The notes: generated by a model from the letters alone, not told the origin. A stretch of DNA of 64,000 nt from Brevibacillus sp. DP1.3A (GCF_013284245.2 NZ_CP085876.1:2773001-2837000), one strand, 5' to 3'. Numbered from the stretch's first letter, positions 7,177 through 18,106 are shown. Translations and numbers: made by a program.

Positions 7177-7340
7177 CATTTCTGGTCACGATAAACAGAA
7201 CATATTACTACCACTTTTGCAGTTTTTGTCGTAGAATAGTAACGTTGCACTGATAGTGGAGGTTATGACCGGAAAAAGACAGACGTCTTTGAACCGGTCT
7301 AAAAGCCTGCCGATCTTTATCTGCCATAGGAGGATGGAGA

Positions 7341-8501
7341 ATGAACATTCATGAGTATCAAGGTAAAGAGATACTTAAGCAGTACGGTGTAAAAGTTCCT
7401 GAAGGACGCGTAGCTTTCACAGTGGAAGAAGCTGTTGAAGCAGCGAAAGAACTGGGCACCCAAGTAAACGTAGTAAAAGCGCAAATTCACGCTGGTGGCC
7501 GTGGTAAGGCTGGCGGTGTAAAGGTTGCAAAAAATCTTGATGAAGTTCGTACATATGCCAGCGAAATTCTTGGTAAAGTACTGGTTACTCATCAAACAGG
7601 ACCAGAAGGTAAAGAAGTTAAGCGCCTTCTGATCGAGCAAGGCTGCGACATCAAGAAAGAATACTACGTTGGTGTAGTAGTTGACCGTGCTACTGGAAGC
7701 GTTGTAATGATGGCTTCCGAAGAGGGCGGTATGGACATCGAGGAAGTAGCAGCAAACAATCCAGAAAAAATCTTCAAAGAAGTAGTTGATCCAGTAACAG
7801 GTCTGAATGGCTTCCAAGCTCGTCGCCTGGCTTACGCAATCAACATTCCAAAAGAATTGATTAACAAAGCTGCCAAGTTCATGATGAGCTTGTACCAAGC
7901 TTTTGTTGATAAAGATGCTTCTATCGCTGAAATCAACCCACTGGTTGTAACTGGCGACGGTGAAGTAATGGCACTGGATGCGAAACTGAACTTCGACAGC
8001 AACGCTCTCTATCGTCACCCTGACATCGTAGCTCTGCGCGATCTGGATGAAGAAGATGAGAAAGAAATCGAAGCTTCCAAGTTCGATCTGTCCTACATCG
8101 CACTTGATGGTAACATCGGTTGCATGGTAAACGGTGCAGGTCTGGCGATGGCAACGATGGATATCGTGAAATTCTACGGTGGAGACCCGGCTAACTTCCT
8201 TGACGTTGGTGGCGGAGCTACTGAAGAGAAAGTAACGGAAGCGTTTAAAATTATTCTCCGTGACGAAAAAGTAAAAGGTATTTTCGTCAACATCTTCGGC
8301 GGCATCATGAAATGCGACGTTATCGCAAACGGCGTAGTGAATGCAGCAAAACAAATCAAATTGGACAAACCTCTCGTTGTACGTCTCGAAGGTACAAACG
8401 TAGATTTGGGTAAGAAAATCCTCAATGAGTCCGGTTTGAACATCGTAGCTGCAGAATCTATGGCGGATGGTGCTGAGAAAATCGTATCCTTGGTGAAGTA
8501 A
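7341..8501 (+). CDS. sucC: Succinyl-CoA synthetase (ADP-forming) beta subunit
   Basis: 386 residues, the normal length. It makes ATP (or GTP) from succinyl-CoA in the TCA cycle with SucD. The N-terminal ATP-grasp part begins [20 protein letters not shown] and has [16 protein letters not shown] (nucleotide loop), AEINPLVVT and LDAKLNFD. The C-terminal flavodoxin-like part has [11 protein letters not shown] and [10 protein letters not shown], which contact the phosphohistidine. GGAGG lies just ahead of the ATG. Codon use is strongly biased (GGT, GTA, CTG, AAA), as expected of an abundant protein. It is followed 44 bases later by sucD. Confidence 0.97.
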   Translation: MNIHEYQGKEILKQYGVKVPEGRVAFTVEEAVEAAKELGTQVNVVKAQIHAGGRGKAGGVKVAKNLDEVRTYASEILGKVLVTHQTGPEGKEVKRLLIEQGCDIKKEYYVGVVVDRATGSVVMMASEEGGMDIEEVAANNPEKIFKEVVDPVTGLNGFQARRLAYAINIPKELINKAAKFMMSLYQAFVDKDASIAEINPLVVTGDGEVMALDAKLNFDSNALYRHPDIVALRDLDEEDEKEIEASKFDLSYIALDGNIGCMVNGAGLAMATMDIVKFYGGDPANFLDVGGGATEEKVTEAFKIILRDEKVKGIFVNIFGGIMKCDVIANGVVNAAKQIKLDKPLVVRLEGTNVDLGKKILNESGLNIVAAESMADGAEKIVSLVK

Positions 8502-8545
8502 GATATTTCGAGTAGATACGTTAAAAAAGGTGGGAAAATTACGCG

Positions 8546-9448
8546 ATGAGTATTCTCGTTAATAAAAATACAAAAGTAATTACGCAAGGGATTACGGGTG
8601 CAACTGGTCTGTTCCACACTCGCGGAGCCGTTGAATACGGTACACAAATGGTGGGCGGTGTAACACCTGGTAAAGGTGGAACCGAAGTTGACGGTATTCC
8701 AATTTTCAACACAGTAAAAGAAGCGGTTGAAGCAACTGGTGCAACTGCATCCGTTATCTACGTTGCTCCTCCTTTCGCTGCTGATGCGATCATGGAAGCA
8801 GTTGACGCTGAACTGGATCTGGTAATCTGCATCACAGAAGGTATCCCAGTTCTGGACATGGTAAAAGTTAAGCGCTACATGGAAGGCAAGAAAACCCTTC
8901 TCGTAGGTCCTAACTGCCCTGGCGTAATCACTCCAGGTGAGTGCAAAATCGGTATCATGCCTGGTTACATCCACGTTCCAGGTAAAGTGGGTATCGTATC
9001 CCGCTCCGGTACCTTGACGTATGAAGCAGTTCACCAAACTTCTACTCGCGGCCTTGGTCAATCCACAGCTGTAGGTATCGGTGGAGACCCAGTAAAAGGT
9101 ATGGAGTTCATCGATGTACTGAAAATGTTCAACGAAGATCCAGGCACAGAAGCAGTTATCATGCTGGGTGAAATCGGTGGTACTGCGGAAGAAGAAGCAG
9201 CAGAGTGGATCGCTGCTAACATGAAAAAACCAGTTGTAGGCTTCATCGGAGGACAAACTGCTCCTGAAGGAAAACGTATGGGCCATGCTGGTGCGATCAT
9301 CTCTGGCGGTAAAGGTACAGCTGCTGAGAAAATCGCGAAGCTCGAAGAATGCGGTATTCGCGTAGCGAAAACACCTGCAGTTATCGGTGAAACACTTGTT
9401 GAATTGCTGAAAGAGCGCGGTATGCTCGAGAAAGTAATGGGCAAGTAA
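8546..9448 (+). CDS. sucD: Succinyl-CoA synthetase alpha subunit
   Basis: 300 residues. The N-terminal CoA-binding domain starts [20 protein letters not shown] and has VTPGKGG and [13 protein letters not shown]. The C-terminal ligase domain holds [31 protein letters not shown] and [14 protein letters not shown]. His247 in GHAG is the phosphorylated catalytic histidine. It forms the SucCD tetramer. Start at ATG 8546, with AAAGGTGG upstream. Same biased codon use as sucC. A strong terminator follows. Confidence 0.97.
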   Translation: MSILVNKNTKVITQGITGATGLFHTRGAVEYGTQMVGGVTPGKGGTEVDGIPIFNTVKEAVEATGATASVIYVAPPFAADAIMEAVDAELDLVICITEGIPVLDMVKVKRYMEGKKTLLVGPNCPGVITPGECKIGIMPGYIHVPGKVGIVSRSGTLTYEAVHQTSTRGLGQSTAVGIGGDPVKGMEFIDVLKMFNEDPGTEAVIMLGEIGGTAEEEAAEWIAANMKKPVVGFIGGQTAPEGKRMGHAGAIISGGKGTAAEKIAKLEECGIRVAKTPAVIGETLVELLKERGMLEKVMGK

Positions 9449-9461
9449 GCAGATAAGACAG

Positions 9462-9497
9462 AAGTGGACAGGCTTAGGCTTGTCCACTTTTTTATTT
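9462..9497 (+). terminator. Intrinsic terminator after sucCD
   Basis: AAGTGGACAGGC (9462-9473) pairs with GCTTGTCCACTT (9478-9489), with one G-T wobble, around a four-base loop; T-rich CTTTTTTATTTTT runs over the end. It separates sucCD from the dprA promoter. Confidence 0.9.
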
Positions 9498-9526
9498 TTG
9501 AAGCAGCCTCTTTCTTTCGATAGAAT
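9498..9526 (+). promoter_or_regulatory. Candidate sigma-A promoter of dprA
   Basis: TTGAAG (9498-9503), a 17-base spacer and TAGAAT (9521-9526). It lies directly behind the sucD terminator, which supports a separate dprA transcript. Confidence 0.55.
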
Positions 9527-9582
9527 AGCTTTCAATACCGTCTGCAGTGACAATTGTGATCGGGATGAAGGAGGATTTTGGA

Positions 9583-10701
9583 GTGGAAAAGGCGAAGCTC
9601 GACGAGAGAGACTGGGTGTATGTGTTTACGATGATTTCAGGTTTGGGAAGAAGGAAAATCCGAGAAATCTTTGAAATCACAGGTTCTTTTCAGGTTGCCG
9701 TCGAAAATTGGCATGAACTGGCACGTCAGCTCAGATTGACTCCCTTGATCACTGGGCAGGTTGACAAGCATAGCAATGTAGCTTCAGCAATGGCACTATT
9801 GGAAAAGCGTGAAGAAGAGGGAACGCGCTTCTTATGTCCTTTTGACGATGCTTATCCTGTTTCGCTCCGCAATATCCCTGATTTTCCATGGACGTTGTTT
9901 TATCGTGGCGATCACACATTATTGGAAAAATTGTCGATTGGCGTCGTTGGTTCGCGCAAACCGACACCATATGGAAGAGCGAGCTGTAGCTTTTTTGTCC
10001 GAGAACTGGTACAAGCAGGTCTTGTCATTGTCTCAGGGGTAGCGTATGGAATTGATGCGGAGGCTCACCAAGCTACCTTGAAAGCAGGGGGTAAGACTAT
10101 TGGCGTGCTCGGCTGCGGAATGAATCATGTTTATCCTTCTCGACATCGAGAACTTTATCGCGAAATTGAATCTTTTGGCCTACTCCTCAGCGAATATCCT
10201 CCTCATATTCCACCTGTTTCTGGATTATTTCCAGAGAGAAATCGTATCATAAGTGGACTGTCTATCGGTGTATTAGTGGTGGAAGCAGCAGAAAAAAGCG
10301 GATCCTTGATTACGGCAGACTGTGCACTTGAGCAGGGCAAGGAAGTTTTTGCAATTCCTGGTCCGATTTTTTCATTGATGAGTGCAGGACCGCATAACTT
10401 GATCAAACAAGGTGCAAAGCTAGTAACGTGCAGTAGCGATATATGGCATGAAATCAAACATCATCTTCCAGAAGCTGGGCAGATGAAGCAGGTCGTGAAA
10501 AGCAATGCAACCGATGTCATTCCCTTATCTAATGAAGAAAAAGCTATTGTGGAAGCCGTAACATATGATGGAATTCATCTGGATGAGTTAATGAGCAGCT
10601 TAGAAAAAGACAAACGCAGGATGCTACATCAGCTGGTCATTCGTTTGGAAGCTAAAGGGGCCATTGTGGCACTTCCTGGCGGTTATTTTGCACGGCGATA
10701 G
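9583..10701 (+). CDS. dprA: DNA-processing protein DprA (Smf)
   Basis: 372 residues. DprA binds incoming single-stranded DNA and loads RecA during transformation. A SAM-like helical N-terminus (to about 75) is followed by the Rossmann-like core: LSIGVVGSRKPTPYGR, VSGVAYGIDAEAHQATL, GGKTIGVLGCGMNHVYPSRH, SEYPPHIPP, FPERNRIISGLS and KSGSLITADCALEQGKEVFA. A winged-helix tail (about 305-372) ends in ALPGGYFAR. The GTG at 9583, eight bases after AAGGAGG, is chosen over an ATG inside that ribosome binding site and starts further upstream. It normally clusters with topA, trmFO and xerC, as here. Confidence 0.95.
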   Translation: MEKAKLDERDWVYVFTMISGLGRRKIREIFEITGSFQVAVENWHELARQLRLTPLITGQVDKHSNVASAMALLEKREEEGTRFLCPFDDAYPVSLRNIPDFPWTLFYRGDHTLLEKLSIGVVGSRKPTPYGRASCSFFVRELVQAGLVIVSGVAYGIDAEAHQATLKAGGKTIGVLGCGMNHVYPSRHRELYREIESFGLLLSEYPPHIPPVSGLFPERNRIISGLSIGVLVVEAAEKSGSLITADCALEQGKEVFAIPGPIFSLMSAGPHNLIKQGAKLVTCSSDIWHEIKHHLPEAGQMKQVVKSNATDVIPLSNEEKAIVEAVTYDGIHLDELMSSLEKDKRRMLHQLVIRLEAKGAIVALPGGYFARR

Positions 10702-10743
10702 CATATCCGGTAGCTTTTTGGCAATGCTTAGAGGCACAAGTGT

Positions 10744-10772
10744 TTGACAAACCGGATGAGGGTATTTAATAA
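10744..10772 (+). promoter_or_regulatory. Candidate promoter of topA
   Basis: A perfect -35, TTGACA (10744-10749), with TAATAA 17 bases on (10767-10772). The -10 is weak (three of six), but overlapping TTTAAT and AATAAT sequences give alternatives. ATCCGGT (10705-10711) and ACCGGAT (10751-10757) form an inverted repeat around the -35. Confidence 0.45.
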
Positions 10773-10807
10773 TAGGGAAGATTCCTTACTAAAAGGGGAG
10801 GAAAAAA

Positions 10808-12886
10808 ATGGCTGATACGCTAGTAATCGTAGAATCCCCTACGAAGGCCAAAACCATTGGAAAATACCTGGGTAGTAAATATATCGTGAAAGCGTCTATC
10901 GGGCATGTACGCGATTTGCCGAAAAGTCAAATGGGTGTAGACGTTACACATAATTTTGAACCCAAATACATAACCATTCGCGGCAAAGGCGATGTATTGA
11001 AGGGCTTAAAAGATGCCGCTAAAAAAGTGAAAAAAGTATATCTCGCAGCCGACCCGGATCGCGAAGGGGAGGCAATTGCTTGGCATTTGGCACAATACTT
11101 GGGTCTCGATTTGAATCAACCGCTTCGTGTGGTATTCAATGAGATTACCAAAGATGCCATTAAAGAAGCGTTCAAGCATCCACGACACATAAACATGGAC
11201 TTGGTAAATGCTCAACAGGCACGTCGCATTCTCGACAGACTCGTTGGTTACAATATCAGTCCAATTTTATGGAAAAAGGTTCGAAAAGGCTTGAGTGCCG
11301 GACGTGTTCAATCGGTTGCGGTAAAGCTTATCATGGATCGTGAGCGGGAGATCCAAGAGTTTATCCCGGAAGAGTATTGGACAATTGCGAGTACATTGAT
11401 CAGCGACGGTAAAGAAATTAACGCGAAGTTCTATGGTTATGGCGATGAAAAGATGGAGCTTCATTCGGAAGATGATGTAGCAGCGGTATTGAAACGAATG
11501 AAGAACAAACCATATGTGGTACAAAAGGTAACCAAGCGTGAGCGCAAGCGCAATCCTGCACCTCCTTTTATAACGAGTTCTTTACAGCAAGAGGCAGCGC
11601 GTAAGCTGAATTTCCGCACTTCTAAGACCATGCGAATTGCTCAAGAGCTCTATGAGGGGATCGACGTTGGCAATAAAGAAGGCGCAGTTGGTTTGATTAC
11701 CTATATGCGTACAGACTCTACTCGCCTATCTGTAACTGCACAGAACGAAGCAAGAGAATACATACTTGAGAAATATGGTCCAGACTATGTGTTATCTGAG
11801 CCACGCAATCAGGCGAAAAACGAAAATGCTCAAGATGCTCATGAAGCGATTCGTCCAACAGGTGTGATACGTACACCGGATGAAATTAAGGAATACTTGT
11901 CGAGAGATCAGTTGCGCTTGTATCGATTAATCTGGGAGCGTTTCCTCGCCAGTCAAATGTCATCTGCTGTTCTTGATACGATGAGCGTAGATATTGACGC
12001 AGGTGGAGTTACCTTCAGAGCAACAGGATCAAAAGTGAAGTTCCCTGGATTTATGAAGGTATATATTGAAGGAAACGATGATGGCGCAGAAGAAGAAAGC
12101 TTCCTTCCGCCTATTGAAGAAGGACAAATCCTCGAACAAAAAGAAATCGAGCCGAGTCAGCACTTTACACAACCACCACCTCGATTCTCCGAAGCGCGCA
12201 TGCTTAAATCGATGGAAGAGATGGGAATTGGACGTCCGTCTACCTATGCGCCTACATTAGAAACCATTCAAAAGCGTGGCTATGTAGCATTAGAGGAGAA
12301 GCGATTCGTCCCGACCGAGTTGGGTGAGATTGTGATCACGCTTGTCGAGGAGTTTTTCCCGGAGATTCTCAACGTAGAATTCACTGCGCATATGGAATCG
12401 GGCTTGGATAATATCGAAGCAGGAGCCACCAATTGGGTGCAGGTGCTGGACGATTTTTATCAAGACTTTGCAAAGCGCGTAGTTGTTGCAGAAGAAGAAA
12501 TGAAAGAAGTAGAGCTGAAAGTCGAAGAATCGGATGAATCGTGCGAGCTTTGCGGCCGTGTGATGGTATATAAGCTTGGCCGATTCGGCAAGTTTTTAGC
12601 TTGTTCCGGATTCCCGGATTGCCGAAATACGAAGCCGATTGTAAAAGATATCGGTGTAAAGTGTCCGCAGTGTGAAACCGGAGAGATTATCGAACGTAAA
12701 TCTAAGAAGAGTCGTATTTTTTACGGATGTAATCAATATCCGGAATGCGATTTTGTATCGTGGGACAAACCGATTGCCAGACCTTGTCCAAAATGTTCCA
12801 GCATGCTCGTGGAGAAAAAGCGCAAGAAGCAAGGAGTTAGCATTGTTTGTACGAAGTGTGATTATCAAGAAGAGGCAGACTCCTAA
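10808..12886 (+). CDS. topA: DNA topoisomerase I (type IA)
   Basis: 692 residues. Relaxes negative supercoils. TOPRIM domain at the N-terminus ([20 protein letters not shown], then [15 protein letters not shown]). The catalytic tyrosine is Tyr299 in [19 protein letters not shown] and [20 protein letters not shown] complete the core. Three C-terminal zinc-ribbon repeats follow from about residue 577: CELCGRVM with [15 protein letters not shown] with CNQYPEC, and CPKCSS with CTKC. AAGGGGAGG precedes the ATG. Length and three-zinc tail match other Bacillales TopA. Confidence 0.97.
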   Translation: MADTLVIVESPTKAKTIGKYLGSKYIVKASIGHVRDLPKSQMGVDVTHNFEPKYITIRGKGDVLKGLKDAAKKVKKVYLAADPDREGEAIAWHLAQYLGLDLNQPLRVVFNEITKDAIKEAFKHPRHINMDLVNAQQARRILDRLVGYNISPILWKKVRKGLSAGRVQSVAVKLIMDREREIQEFIPEEYWTIASTLISDGKEINAKFYGYGDEKMELHSEDDVAAVLKRMKNKPYVVQKVTKRERKRNPAPPFITSSLQQEAARKLNFRTSKTMRIAQELYEGIDVGNKEGAVGLITYMRTDSTRLSVTAQNEAREYILEKYGPDYVLSEPRNQAKNENAQDAHEAIRPTGVIRTPDEIKEYLSRDQLRLYRLIWERFLASQMSSAVLDTMSVDIDAGGVTFRATGSKVKFPGFMKVYIEGNDDGAEEESFLPPIEEGQILEQKEIEPSQHFTQPPPRFSEARMLKSMEEMGIGRPSTYAPTLETIQKRGYVALEEKRFVPTELGEIVITLVEEFFPEILNVEFTAHMESGLDNIEAGATNWVQVLDDFYQDFAKRVVVAEEEMKEVELKVEESDESCELCGRVMVYKLGRFGKFLACSGFPDCRNTKPIVKDIGVKCPQCETGEIIERKSKKSRIFYGCNQYPECDFVSWDKPIARPCPKCSSMLVEKKRKKQGVSIVCTKCDYQEEADS

Positions 12887-12925
12887 GCAGCTTGATTCGA
12901 TTTTGTAGTTTGGAGGATTAACAGC

Positions 12926-14239
12926 ATGTCACAACCAACAATAACAGTAGTGGGCGCTGGTCTCGCTGGTAGTGAGGCAGCATGGCAAATCGCGCAGGCG
13001 GGTGTAAAAGTAAAGCTGTATGAAATGAGACCGAAGACACAAACGCCTGCACACCATACCGATAAATTTGCAGAGTTGGTATGTAGTAATTCATTGCGTG
13101 CTAACACGTTGACGAATGCAGTGGGTGTATTAAAAGAAGAAATGCGTCGACTGAACTCTGTCATTATCGATGCGGCAGATCGTTGCGCGGTTCCAGCTGG
13201 AGGCGCGCTTGCCGTAGACAGACACGAGTTCGCGGCTCATGTTACAGATGCCGTTCGTAATCATCCATTAGTGGAGGTCATTTCGGATGAGATTACCGAA
13301 ATTCCTGAAGGGATTGTCGTAATTGCGACGGGACCACTTACTTCTCCAGCTTTGTCTACAAAGTTAAAAGAGCTGACGGGTGAAGAATATCTGTACTTCT
13401 ATGATGCAGCAGCGCCCATTATCGAGAAAGACTCGATTGATATGAACAAGGTGTTCGTTGCTTCCAGATATGATAAAGGTGAAGCAGCCTATCTGAACTG
13501 CCCGATGACAGAAGAGGAGTTCAATCGCTTCTATGATGCGCTGATCTCTGCAGAAACAGTTCCATTGAAGGAATTTGAAAAGGAAATTTTCTTCGAAGGC
13601 TGCATGCCGATTGAAGTATTGGCAAAGCGTGGTCACAAAACCATGACATTTGGTCCCATGAAGCCAGTGGGTCTGGTTGATCCGCGGACAGGTAAAAAGT
13701 CTTACGCGGTTGTACAACTTCGTCAGGACAATAGTGCTGCGACATTGTATAATATCGTAGGCTTCCAGACCCACTTGAAATGGCCGGATCAAAAAAGAGT
13801 CTTTTCACTCATTCCTGGGTTGGAAAACTGCGAAATCGTTCGTTATGGTGTGATGCACCGCAACACCTTTATCAACTCGCCAAAACTGTTGAATCCTACG
13901 TATCAGTATAAAGACCGGGAAACACTTTTCTTTGCTGGTCAAATGACTGGTGTAGAAGGATATGTAGAGTCAGCGGCATCTGGTTTGCTTGCGGGGATAA
14001 ATGCAGCACGACTCGCAAAAGGGGAAGAATTGATCGAGCTTCCACCAGAAACAATTATGGGCAGCATGGCTCGTTATATTACAACGGCAGATCCAAAGCA
14101 TTTCCAACCAATGAACGCAAACTTTGGCTTGGTACCAGAATGGCCAGAAAGAATCCGAGACAAGCGTTTGAAAAATGAAAAGCTCGCTGAGCGGGCGCTA
14201 GATACAATTCAGAATTTTACACAAGAACGACACAATTAA
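12926..14239 (+). CDS. trmFO: tRNA (uracil-54-C5) methyltransferase, folate/FAD-dependent
   Basis: 437 residues. Makes ribothymidine at tRNA position 54 using methylene-tetrahydrofolate and FAD, in contrast to the SAM-dependent TrmA. FAD-binding start [20 protein letters not shown] (GxGxxG). Family motifs include [68 protein letters not shown] and [20 protein letters not shown]. Formerly called Gid. GGAGG before the ATG. It sits in the standard topA-trmFO-xerC order. Confidence 0.97.
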   Translation: MSQPTITVVGAGLAGSEAAWQIAQAGVKVKLYEMRPKTQTPAHHTDKFAELVCSNSLRANTLTNAVGVLKEEMRRLNSVIIDAADRCAVPAGGALAVDRHEFAAHVTDAVRNHPLVEVISDEITEIPEGIVVIATGPLTSPALSTKLKELTGEEYLYFYDAAAPIIEKDSIDMNKVFVASRYDKGEAAYLNCPMTEEEFNRFYDALISAETVPLKEFEKEIFFEGCMPIEVLAKRGHKTMTFGPMKPVGLVDPRTGKKSYAVVQLRQDNSAATLYNIVGFQTHLKWPDQKRVFSLIPGLENCEIVRYGVMHRNTFINSPKLLNPTYQYKDRETLFFAGQMTGVEGYVESAASGLLAGINAARLAKGEELIELPPETIMGSMARYITTADPKHFQPMNANFGLVPEWPERIRDKRLKNEKLAERALDTIQNFTQERHN

Positions 14240-14241
14240 CA

Positions 14242-14271
14242 TTGATATCCGATTTTCGTCTGTGTTACTAT
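14242..14271 (+). promoter_or_regulatory. Candidate promoter ahead of xerC
   Basis: TTGATA (14242-14247), an 18-base spacer and TACTAT (14266-14271), running on into TATA. It starts three bases past the trmFO stop and would give a short leader before the xerC ATG. Confidence 0.4.
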
Positions 14272-14300
14272 ATAGGTGCTTCGAGGAGGGTGCATCCCGT

Positions 14301-15242
14301 ATGGACATTTCGCAACAAAATTCTGCGGATATTGAGATGTTTACCCGCTATTTGCGAGTTGAAAAAAACGCCTCTCCTCATACGGTGAAGCAGTATGTGG
14401 CAGATATCAGCGAATTTGTCTCCTTTATGGAACAGCACCAAATCACCGTATTTGCTGCTGTTTCTTATTTGCATGGTCGCTCCTTTCTCGCGCAATTGGC
14501 TGGCAGGGGGCTTTCCCGACGAAGTATTGCCCGCAAGCTATCCAGTTTGCGTAGCTTGTACCGATTTCTGTTGCGTGAAGATCAACTGGAACAGAATCCA
14601 TTTCAACTAGTCTCCACTCCCAAAATGGAGAAGAAACTTCCTTCCTTTTTATATCCGCAAGAAGTTCAAGCTTTTTTCGATCTGCCTGATACCACTACTC
14701 CACTGGGAATTCGTGATCGGCTGATTTTTGAACTGTTGTATGCAAGCGGCATGCGCGTTACGGAGCTCACCACTTTATCTGTGAATGATGTGAATCCGAG
14801 CATGGGAGTCGCATTGGTTTATGGAAAAGGAGCGAAAGAACGGTATGTGCCGGTTGGAAGTTATGCCTGCGACGTTCTTCGGCAATACCTAGAACATGGA
14901 AGAGAAAAACTGTTGGCTGGAAAAGTAGAACACGGCAATTTGCTGGTTAACTATCGGGGAGAACCGTTATCCGACCGCAGTGTTCGGCGGATTGTAGACA
15001 AATACGTAGATACGTACGCTCTTCAATTGCGGGTTTCACCACATACCTTTCGTCATACGTTTGCGACCCATATGTTGAACGGTGGCGCTGATCTGCGTAC
15101 CGTGCAAGAATTACTGGGCCACGTCAATGTTTCAACGACACAGGTGTACACGCATGTGACCAAAGAGCGACTTCGGCATGTATATGACACCGCTCACCCA
15201 CGAGCAAACCCGGGCAATACAGGTTCCGCCAATCGGACATAA
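14301..15242 (+). CDS. xerC: Tyrosine recombinase XerC
   Basis: 313 residues. With XerD it resolves chromosome dimers at dif. N-terminal SAM-like domain (about 12-95: FTRYLRVEKNASPHTVKQY), then the catalytic domain with Arg152 in ASGMRVTEL, Lys in GKGAKERYVP, His and Arg in SPHTFRHTFATHML, His in LGHVNVSTTQVYTH and nucleophile Tyr283. The ATG at 14301 follows GAGGAGGG at good spacing; the GTG at 14262 has no such site. Named CodV in B. subtilis, where it also lies next to clpQ, clpY and codY. Confidence 0.95.
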   Translation: MDISQQNSADIEMFTRYLRVEKNASPHTVKQYVADISEFVSFMEQHQITVFAAVSYLHGRSFLAQLAGRGLSRRSIARKLSSLRSLYRFLLREDQLEQNPFQLVSTPKMEKKLPSFLYPQEVQAFFDLPDTTTPLGIRDRLIFELLYASGMRVTELTTLSVNDVNPSMGVALVYGKGAKERYVPVGSYACDVLRQYLEHGREKLLAGKVEHGNLLVNYRGEPLSDRSVRRIVDKYVDTYALQLRVSPHTFRHTFATHMLNGGADLRTVQELLGHVNVSTTQVYTHVTKERLRHVYDTAHPRANPGNTGSANRT

Positions 15243-15257
15243 CGGGAGGAATCAGTG

Positions 15258-15800
15258 ATGGAACAGTTTCACGCAACAACCATATTTGCTGTACAGCACA
15301 ATGGGTCTGTAGCGATGGCCGGAGATGGTCAGGTTACTTTTGGCAACAGCATGGTAATGAAGCACGGTGCCAAAAAAGTAAGACGTCTATATCGCGGCGA
15401 AGTTTTAGCAGGATTCGCTGGCTCTGTTGCGGATGCCATTACGCTTTTTGAGAAGTTTGAAGGAAAGCTGGAGGAGTACCACGGCAATCTGCAGCGCGCT
15501 GCTGTAGAGCTGGCGAAAGAGTGGCGCATGGATAAAATTTTGCGTCGTTTGGAAGCAATGATGATTGTTGCCAATAAGGAGCATTTGTTGCTTATCTCCG
15601 GAAATGGCGAAATCATTGAGCCTGATGATGGGATTCTTGCAATTGGTTCTGGCGGTAGCTTTGCCCTTGCAGCAGGTCGTGCATTGAAAACATATGCGCC
15701 TCATCTCGGCGCACGTGAAATTGCGGAAGCATCACTTCGTACCGCTGCTGAAATTTGCGTGTTCACAAACAACAATCTTGTTGTGGATGAGTTGAATTGA
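15258..15800 (+). CDS. hslV: ATP-dependent protease subunit HslV (ClpQ)
   Basis: 180 residues. Proteolytic ring partner of HslU. It begins [16 protein letters not shown]. The TT at residues 7-8 aligns with the mature N-terminal Thr of E. coli HslV, so a short propeptide must be removed. Residue 2 is Glu, whereas the B. subtilis ClpQ (CodW) has Ser there and uses it as the nucleophile. Other family motifs: [38 protein letters not shown] and [20 protein letters not shown]. The ATG at 15258 is preferred; a GTG one codon earlier is possible. It overlaps the reading frame region of hslU only at its stop. Confidence 0.95.
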   Translation: MEQFHATTIFAVQHNGSVAMAGDGQVTFGNSMVMKHGAKKVRRLYRGEVLAGFAGSVADAITLFEKFEGKLEEYHGNLQRAAVELAKEWRMDKILRRLEAMMIVANKEHLLLISGNGEIIEPDDGILAIGSGGSFALAAGRALKTYAPHLGAREIAEASLRTAAEICVFTNNNLVVDELN

Positions 15801-15820
15801 GCGAAAGGGAGGAACCTGCT

Positions 15821-17218
15821 GTGCTGAATCTTGAGCAATTAACCCCGCGTAAGATCGTAGAGCATTTGGATAAATACATTGTCGGGCAGGCACAAGCCAA
15901 GAAAGCCATTGCTGTAGCGCTTCGCAACCGCTATCGTCGAAGTCGTTTGCCAGAGCAAATGATTGAAGAGGTTGTTCCAAAAAACATCTTGATGATCGGA
16001 CCTACTGGTGTTGGAAAAACGGAAATCGCACGTCGGATTGCAAAACTGACAGGTGCTCCTTTTATTAAAGTAGAAGCAACGAAGTTTACGGAAGTCGGTT
16101 ATGTAGGACGAGATGTGGAATCGATGGTCCGTGATCTGGTGGAAGCTTCTATCCGTACGGTCAAACAGGAAAAAGTAGAGTCGGTGAAAGAGAAAGCCGA
16201 GAAGCTTGCGAATGAAGCGATTGTGAACGTGCTTGTCCCATCTCGCAAGCAGTCGAACTCGTTCAAAAATCCGTTGGAGATGTTCTTTGGTGGACAGCAG
16301 CAACAGCAGGAGGATACCTCTGATCAAGAAGAAGTATCGATCCAGCAGCAACGCAGACAAACCATGTGGCAATTGACGAATGGCCAGTTAGAAGAGCAAA
16401 TGATTGAGATTGAAGTCGAAGATCAATCACCTTCGATGTTTGACATGTTCCAGGTTCCGGGTACAGAACAAATGGGGATGCAAATGCAGGATATGCTCGG
16501 TAGCCTGATGCCTAAGCGGATGAAGAAACGAAAATTGCGAATAAAAGATGCGCGAAAGGTATTAATTCAGCAGGAAGCGCAAAAACTGGTGGATATGGAC
16601 GAAGTTACGCAGGAGTCAATTCGTCGAGCTGAACAACACGGTATTATCTTCATTGACGAAATTGACAAGATTGCGGGTAAGGATGGGCGTGGCCCGGATG
16701 TATCCCGTGAAGGGGTCCAGCGTGATATTTTACCGATTGTGGAAGGCTCAACTGTGATGACTAAGTATGGTCCTGTCAAAACAGATTATGTTCTGTTTAT
16801 CGCAGCTGGTGCTTTTCACATGGCAAAGCCATCAGATTTAATTCCTGAATTGCAAGGCCGTTTTCCGATTCGGGTGGAACTGACTAGCTTGCGCGTTGAA
16901 GATTTTGTCCGAATTTTGACTGAGCCTAAAAACGCGTTGCTTAAGCAGTACGTTGCCCTCTTGGAAACAGAAGGTGTGCGTGTTGAATTTACACCGGAAG
17001 CCATTCAGGAACTCGCTCGTCTCGCTGCTGAGGTCAATCAGAGCACAGATAACATTGGTGCTAGACGATTGCACACCATATTGGAGAAGCTACTGGAGGA
17101 TCTCTCTTTTGAAGCCCCAGAAATCCACCTAGAAGTAGTACAGATTACCCCCGATTATGTCAAACAGAAATTAGGTACAATCGTGGGGAACAAAGACTTG
17201 AGTCAATATATTTTATAA
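15821..17218 (+). CDS. hslU: HslU (ClpY) unfoldase of the HslVU protease
   Basis: 465 residues, AAA+ unfoldase. Walker [10 protein letters not shown] at about 60-68; Walker [10 protein letters not shown] near 275-283. [16 protein letters not shown] is the pore-loop region, followed by the variable I-domain (about 110-245), which is rich in Gln here. [18 protein letters not shown] is the sensor region. The last residues, SQYIL, are the tail that inserts into HslV. The GTG at 15821, eight bases after GGGAGG, gives the family start [17 protein letters not shown]; the TTG at 15797 overlapping the hslV stop is less likely. Confidence 0.96.
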   Translation: MLNLEQLTPRKIVEHLDKYIVGQAQAKKAIAVALRNRYRRSRLPEQMIEEVVPKNILMIGPTGVGKTEIARRIAKLTGAPFIKVEATKFTEVGYVGRDVESMVRDLVEASIRTVKQEKVESVKEKAEKLANEAIVNVLVPSRKQSNSFKNPLEMFFGGQQQQQEDTSDQEEVSIQQQRRQTMWQLTNGQLEEQMIEIEVEDQSPSMFDMFQVPGTEQMGMQMQDMLGSLMPKRMKKRKLRIKDARKVLIQQEAQKLVDMDEVTQESIRRAEQHGIIFIDEIDKIAGKDGRGPDVSREGVQRDILPIVEGSTVMTKYGPVKTDYVLFIAAGAFHMAKPSDLIPELQGRFPIRVELTSLRVEDFVRILTEPKNALLKQYVALLETEGVRVEFTPEAIQELARLAAEVNQSTDNIGARRLHTILEKLLEDLSFEAPEIHLEVVQITPDYVKQKLGTIVGNKDLSQYIL

Positions 17219-17258
17219 ACATTGGATAGGCAGCACATATAATTAGGAGGAAATACAG

Positions 17259-18038
17259 ATGGATCTACTGTCAAAAACAAGAAGAATTAACCGCATGTTG
17301 CAAAAATCCGCGGGTCATGCCGTGAACTTCAATGAAATGTCCCAAGTTTTGAGTGACGTTATCGAAGCAAATACTTATGTTGTAAGCCGCAAAGGAAAGC
17401 TTCTCGGCTTTGCGATTCATCAAGAGATGGATAACAGCCGTATGCGCAAAATGCTGGAAGAACGCCGTTTTCCAGAAGAGTACAGCATGGGGTTACTGAA
17501 AGTAGATGAAACATCTGCGAACCTGGATGTAGATAGCCCATACACCATTTTCCCAGTTGAAATGAAAGAAGTATTCCGTACAGGTTGGACGACGCTCGTT
17601 CCAATCATGGGTGGAGGAGATCGTCTCGGTACGCTGATTTTGGGTCGCATTAATGATCAATTTGTCGATGACGACCTGATTCTTGCAGAAGTAGGGGCAA
17701 CTGTAGTAGGTATGGAAATCTTGCGCGAGCGTTCTGAAGCAATCGAAGAAGAAGCGCGCAGCAAAGCGGTTGTGCAAATGGCGATTGGTTCCCTCTCTTA
17801 TAGTGAGTTGGAAGCAGTTGAACATATTTTTGAAGAACTCGAAGGCAAAGAAGGCTTGCTCGTAGCCTCCAAAATCGCGGATCGCGTAGGGATTACTCGC
17901 TCCGTAATTGTAAACGCACTGCGTAAACTGGAGAGTGCGGGTGTTATCGAATCCCGTTCTTTGGGAATGAAAGGTACCTTCATTAAAGTGCTGAATGAAA
18001 AGCTGTTGCCTGAACTGGAGAAGCTCAAAACCTCGTAA
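17259..18038 (+). CDS. codY: GTP- and branched-chain amino acid-sensing repressor CodY
   Basis: 259 residues. Global regulator of nutrient-limitation genes. N-terminal GAF domain (about 1-155) for isoleucine/valine binding, starting [22 protein letters not shown]-linked central part. The C-terminal winged helix-turn-helix has [20 protein letters not shown] (about 203-222), [26 protein letters not shown] lies just before the ATG. Gene order xerC-hslVU-codY is the cod operon of B. subtilis. A terminator follows, so codY ends its transcript before the flagellar operon. I found no good CodY box upstream of flgB. Confidence 0.97.
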   Translation: MDLLSKTRRINRMLQKSAGHAVNFNEMSQVLSDVIEANTYVVSRKGKLLGFAIHQEMDNSRMRKMLEERRFPEEYSMGLLKVDETSANLDVDSPYTIFPVEMKEVFRTGWTTLVPIMGGGDRLGTLILGRINDQFVDDDLILAEVGATVVGMEILRERSEAIEEEARSKAVVQMAIGSLSYSELEAVEHIFEELEGKEGLLVASKIADRVGITRSVIVNALRKLESAGVIESRSLGMKGTFIKVLNEKLLPELEKLKTS

Positions 18039-18071
18039 TATACCTTGCCAAAAGTTACACGGAAGTAAACA

Positions 18072-18106
18072 AAAGGTGTAGCAACTCATGTTGCTGCACC
18101 TTTCTT
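18072..18106 (+). terminator. Intrinsic terminator after codY
   Basis: AAAGGTGTAGCAAC (18072-18085) pairs with GTTGCTGCACCTTT (18090-18103), one G-T wobble, four-base loop. The T-run is short (TTTCTT). Because A-runs flank the left arm it may work in both directions. Confidence 0.85.

Noticed and set aside
7317..9553. Long antisense ORFs opposite sucC and sucD (345 and 459 residues)
   Set aside because: They arise from the biased codon use of sucCD. They are rich in Phe, Cys and His and have no domain or ribosome binding site.
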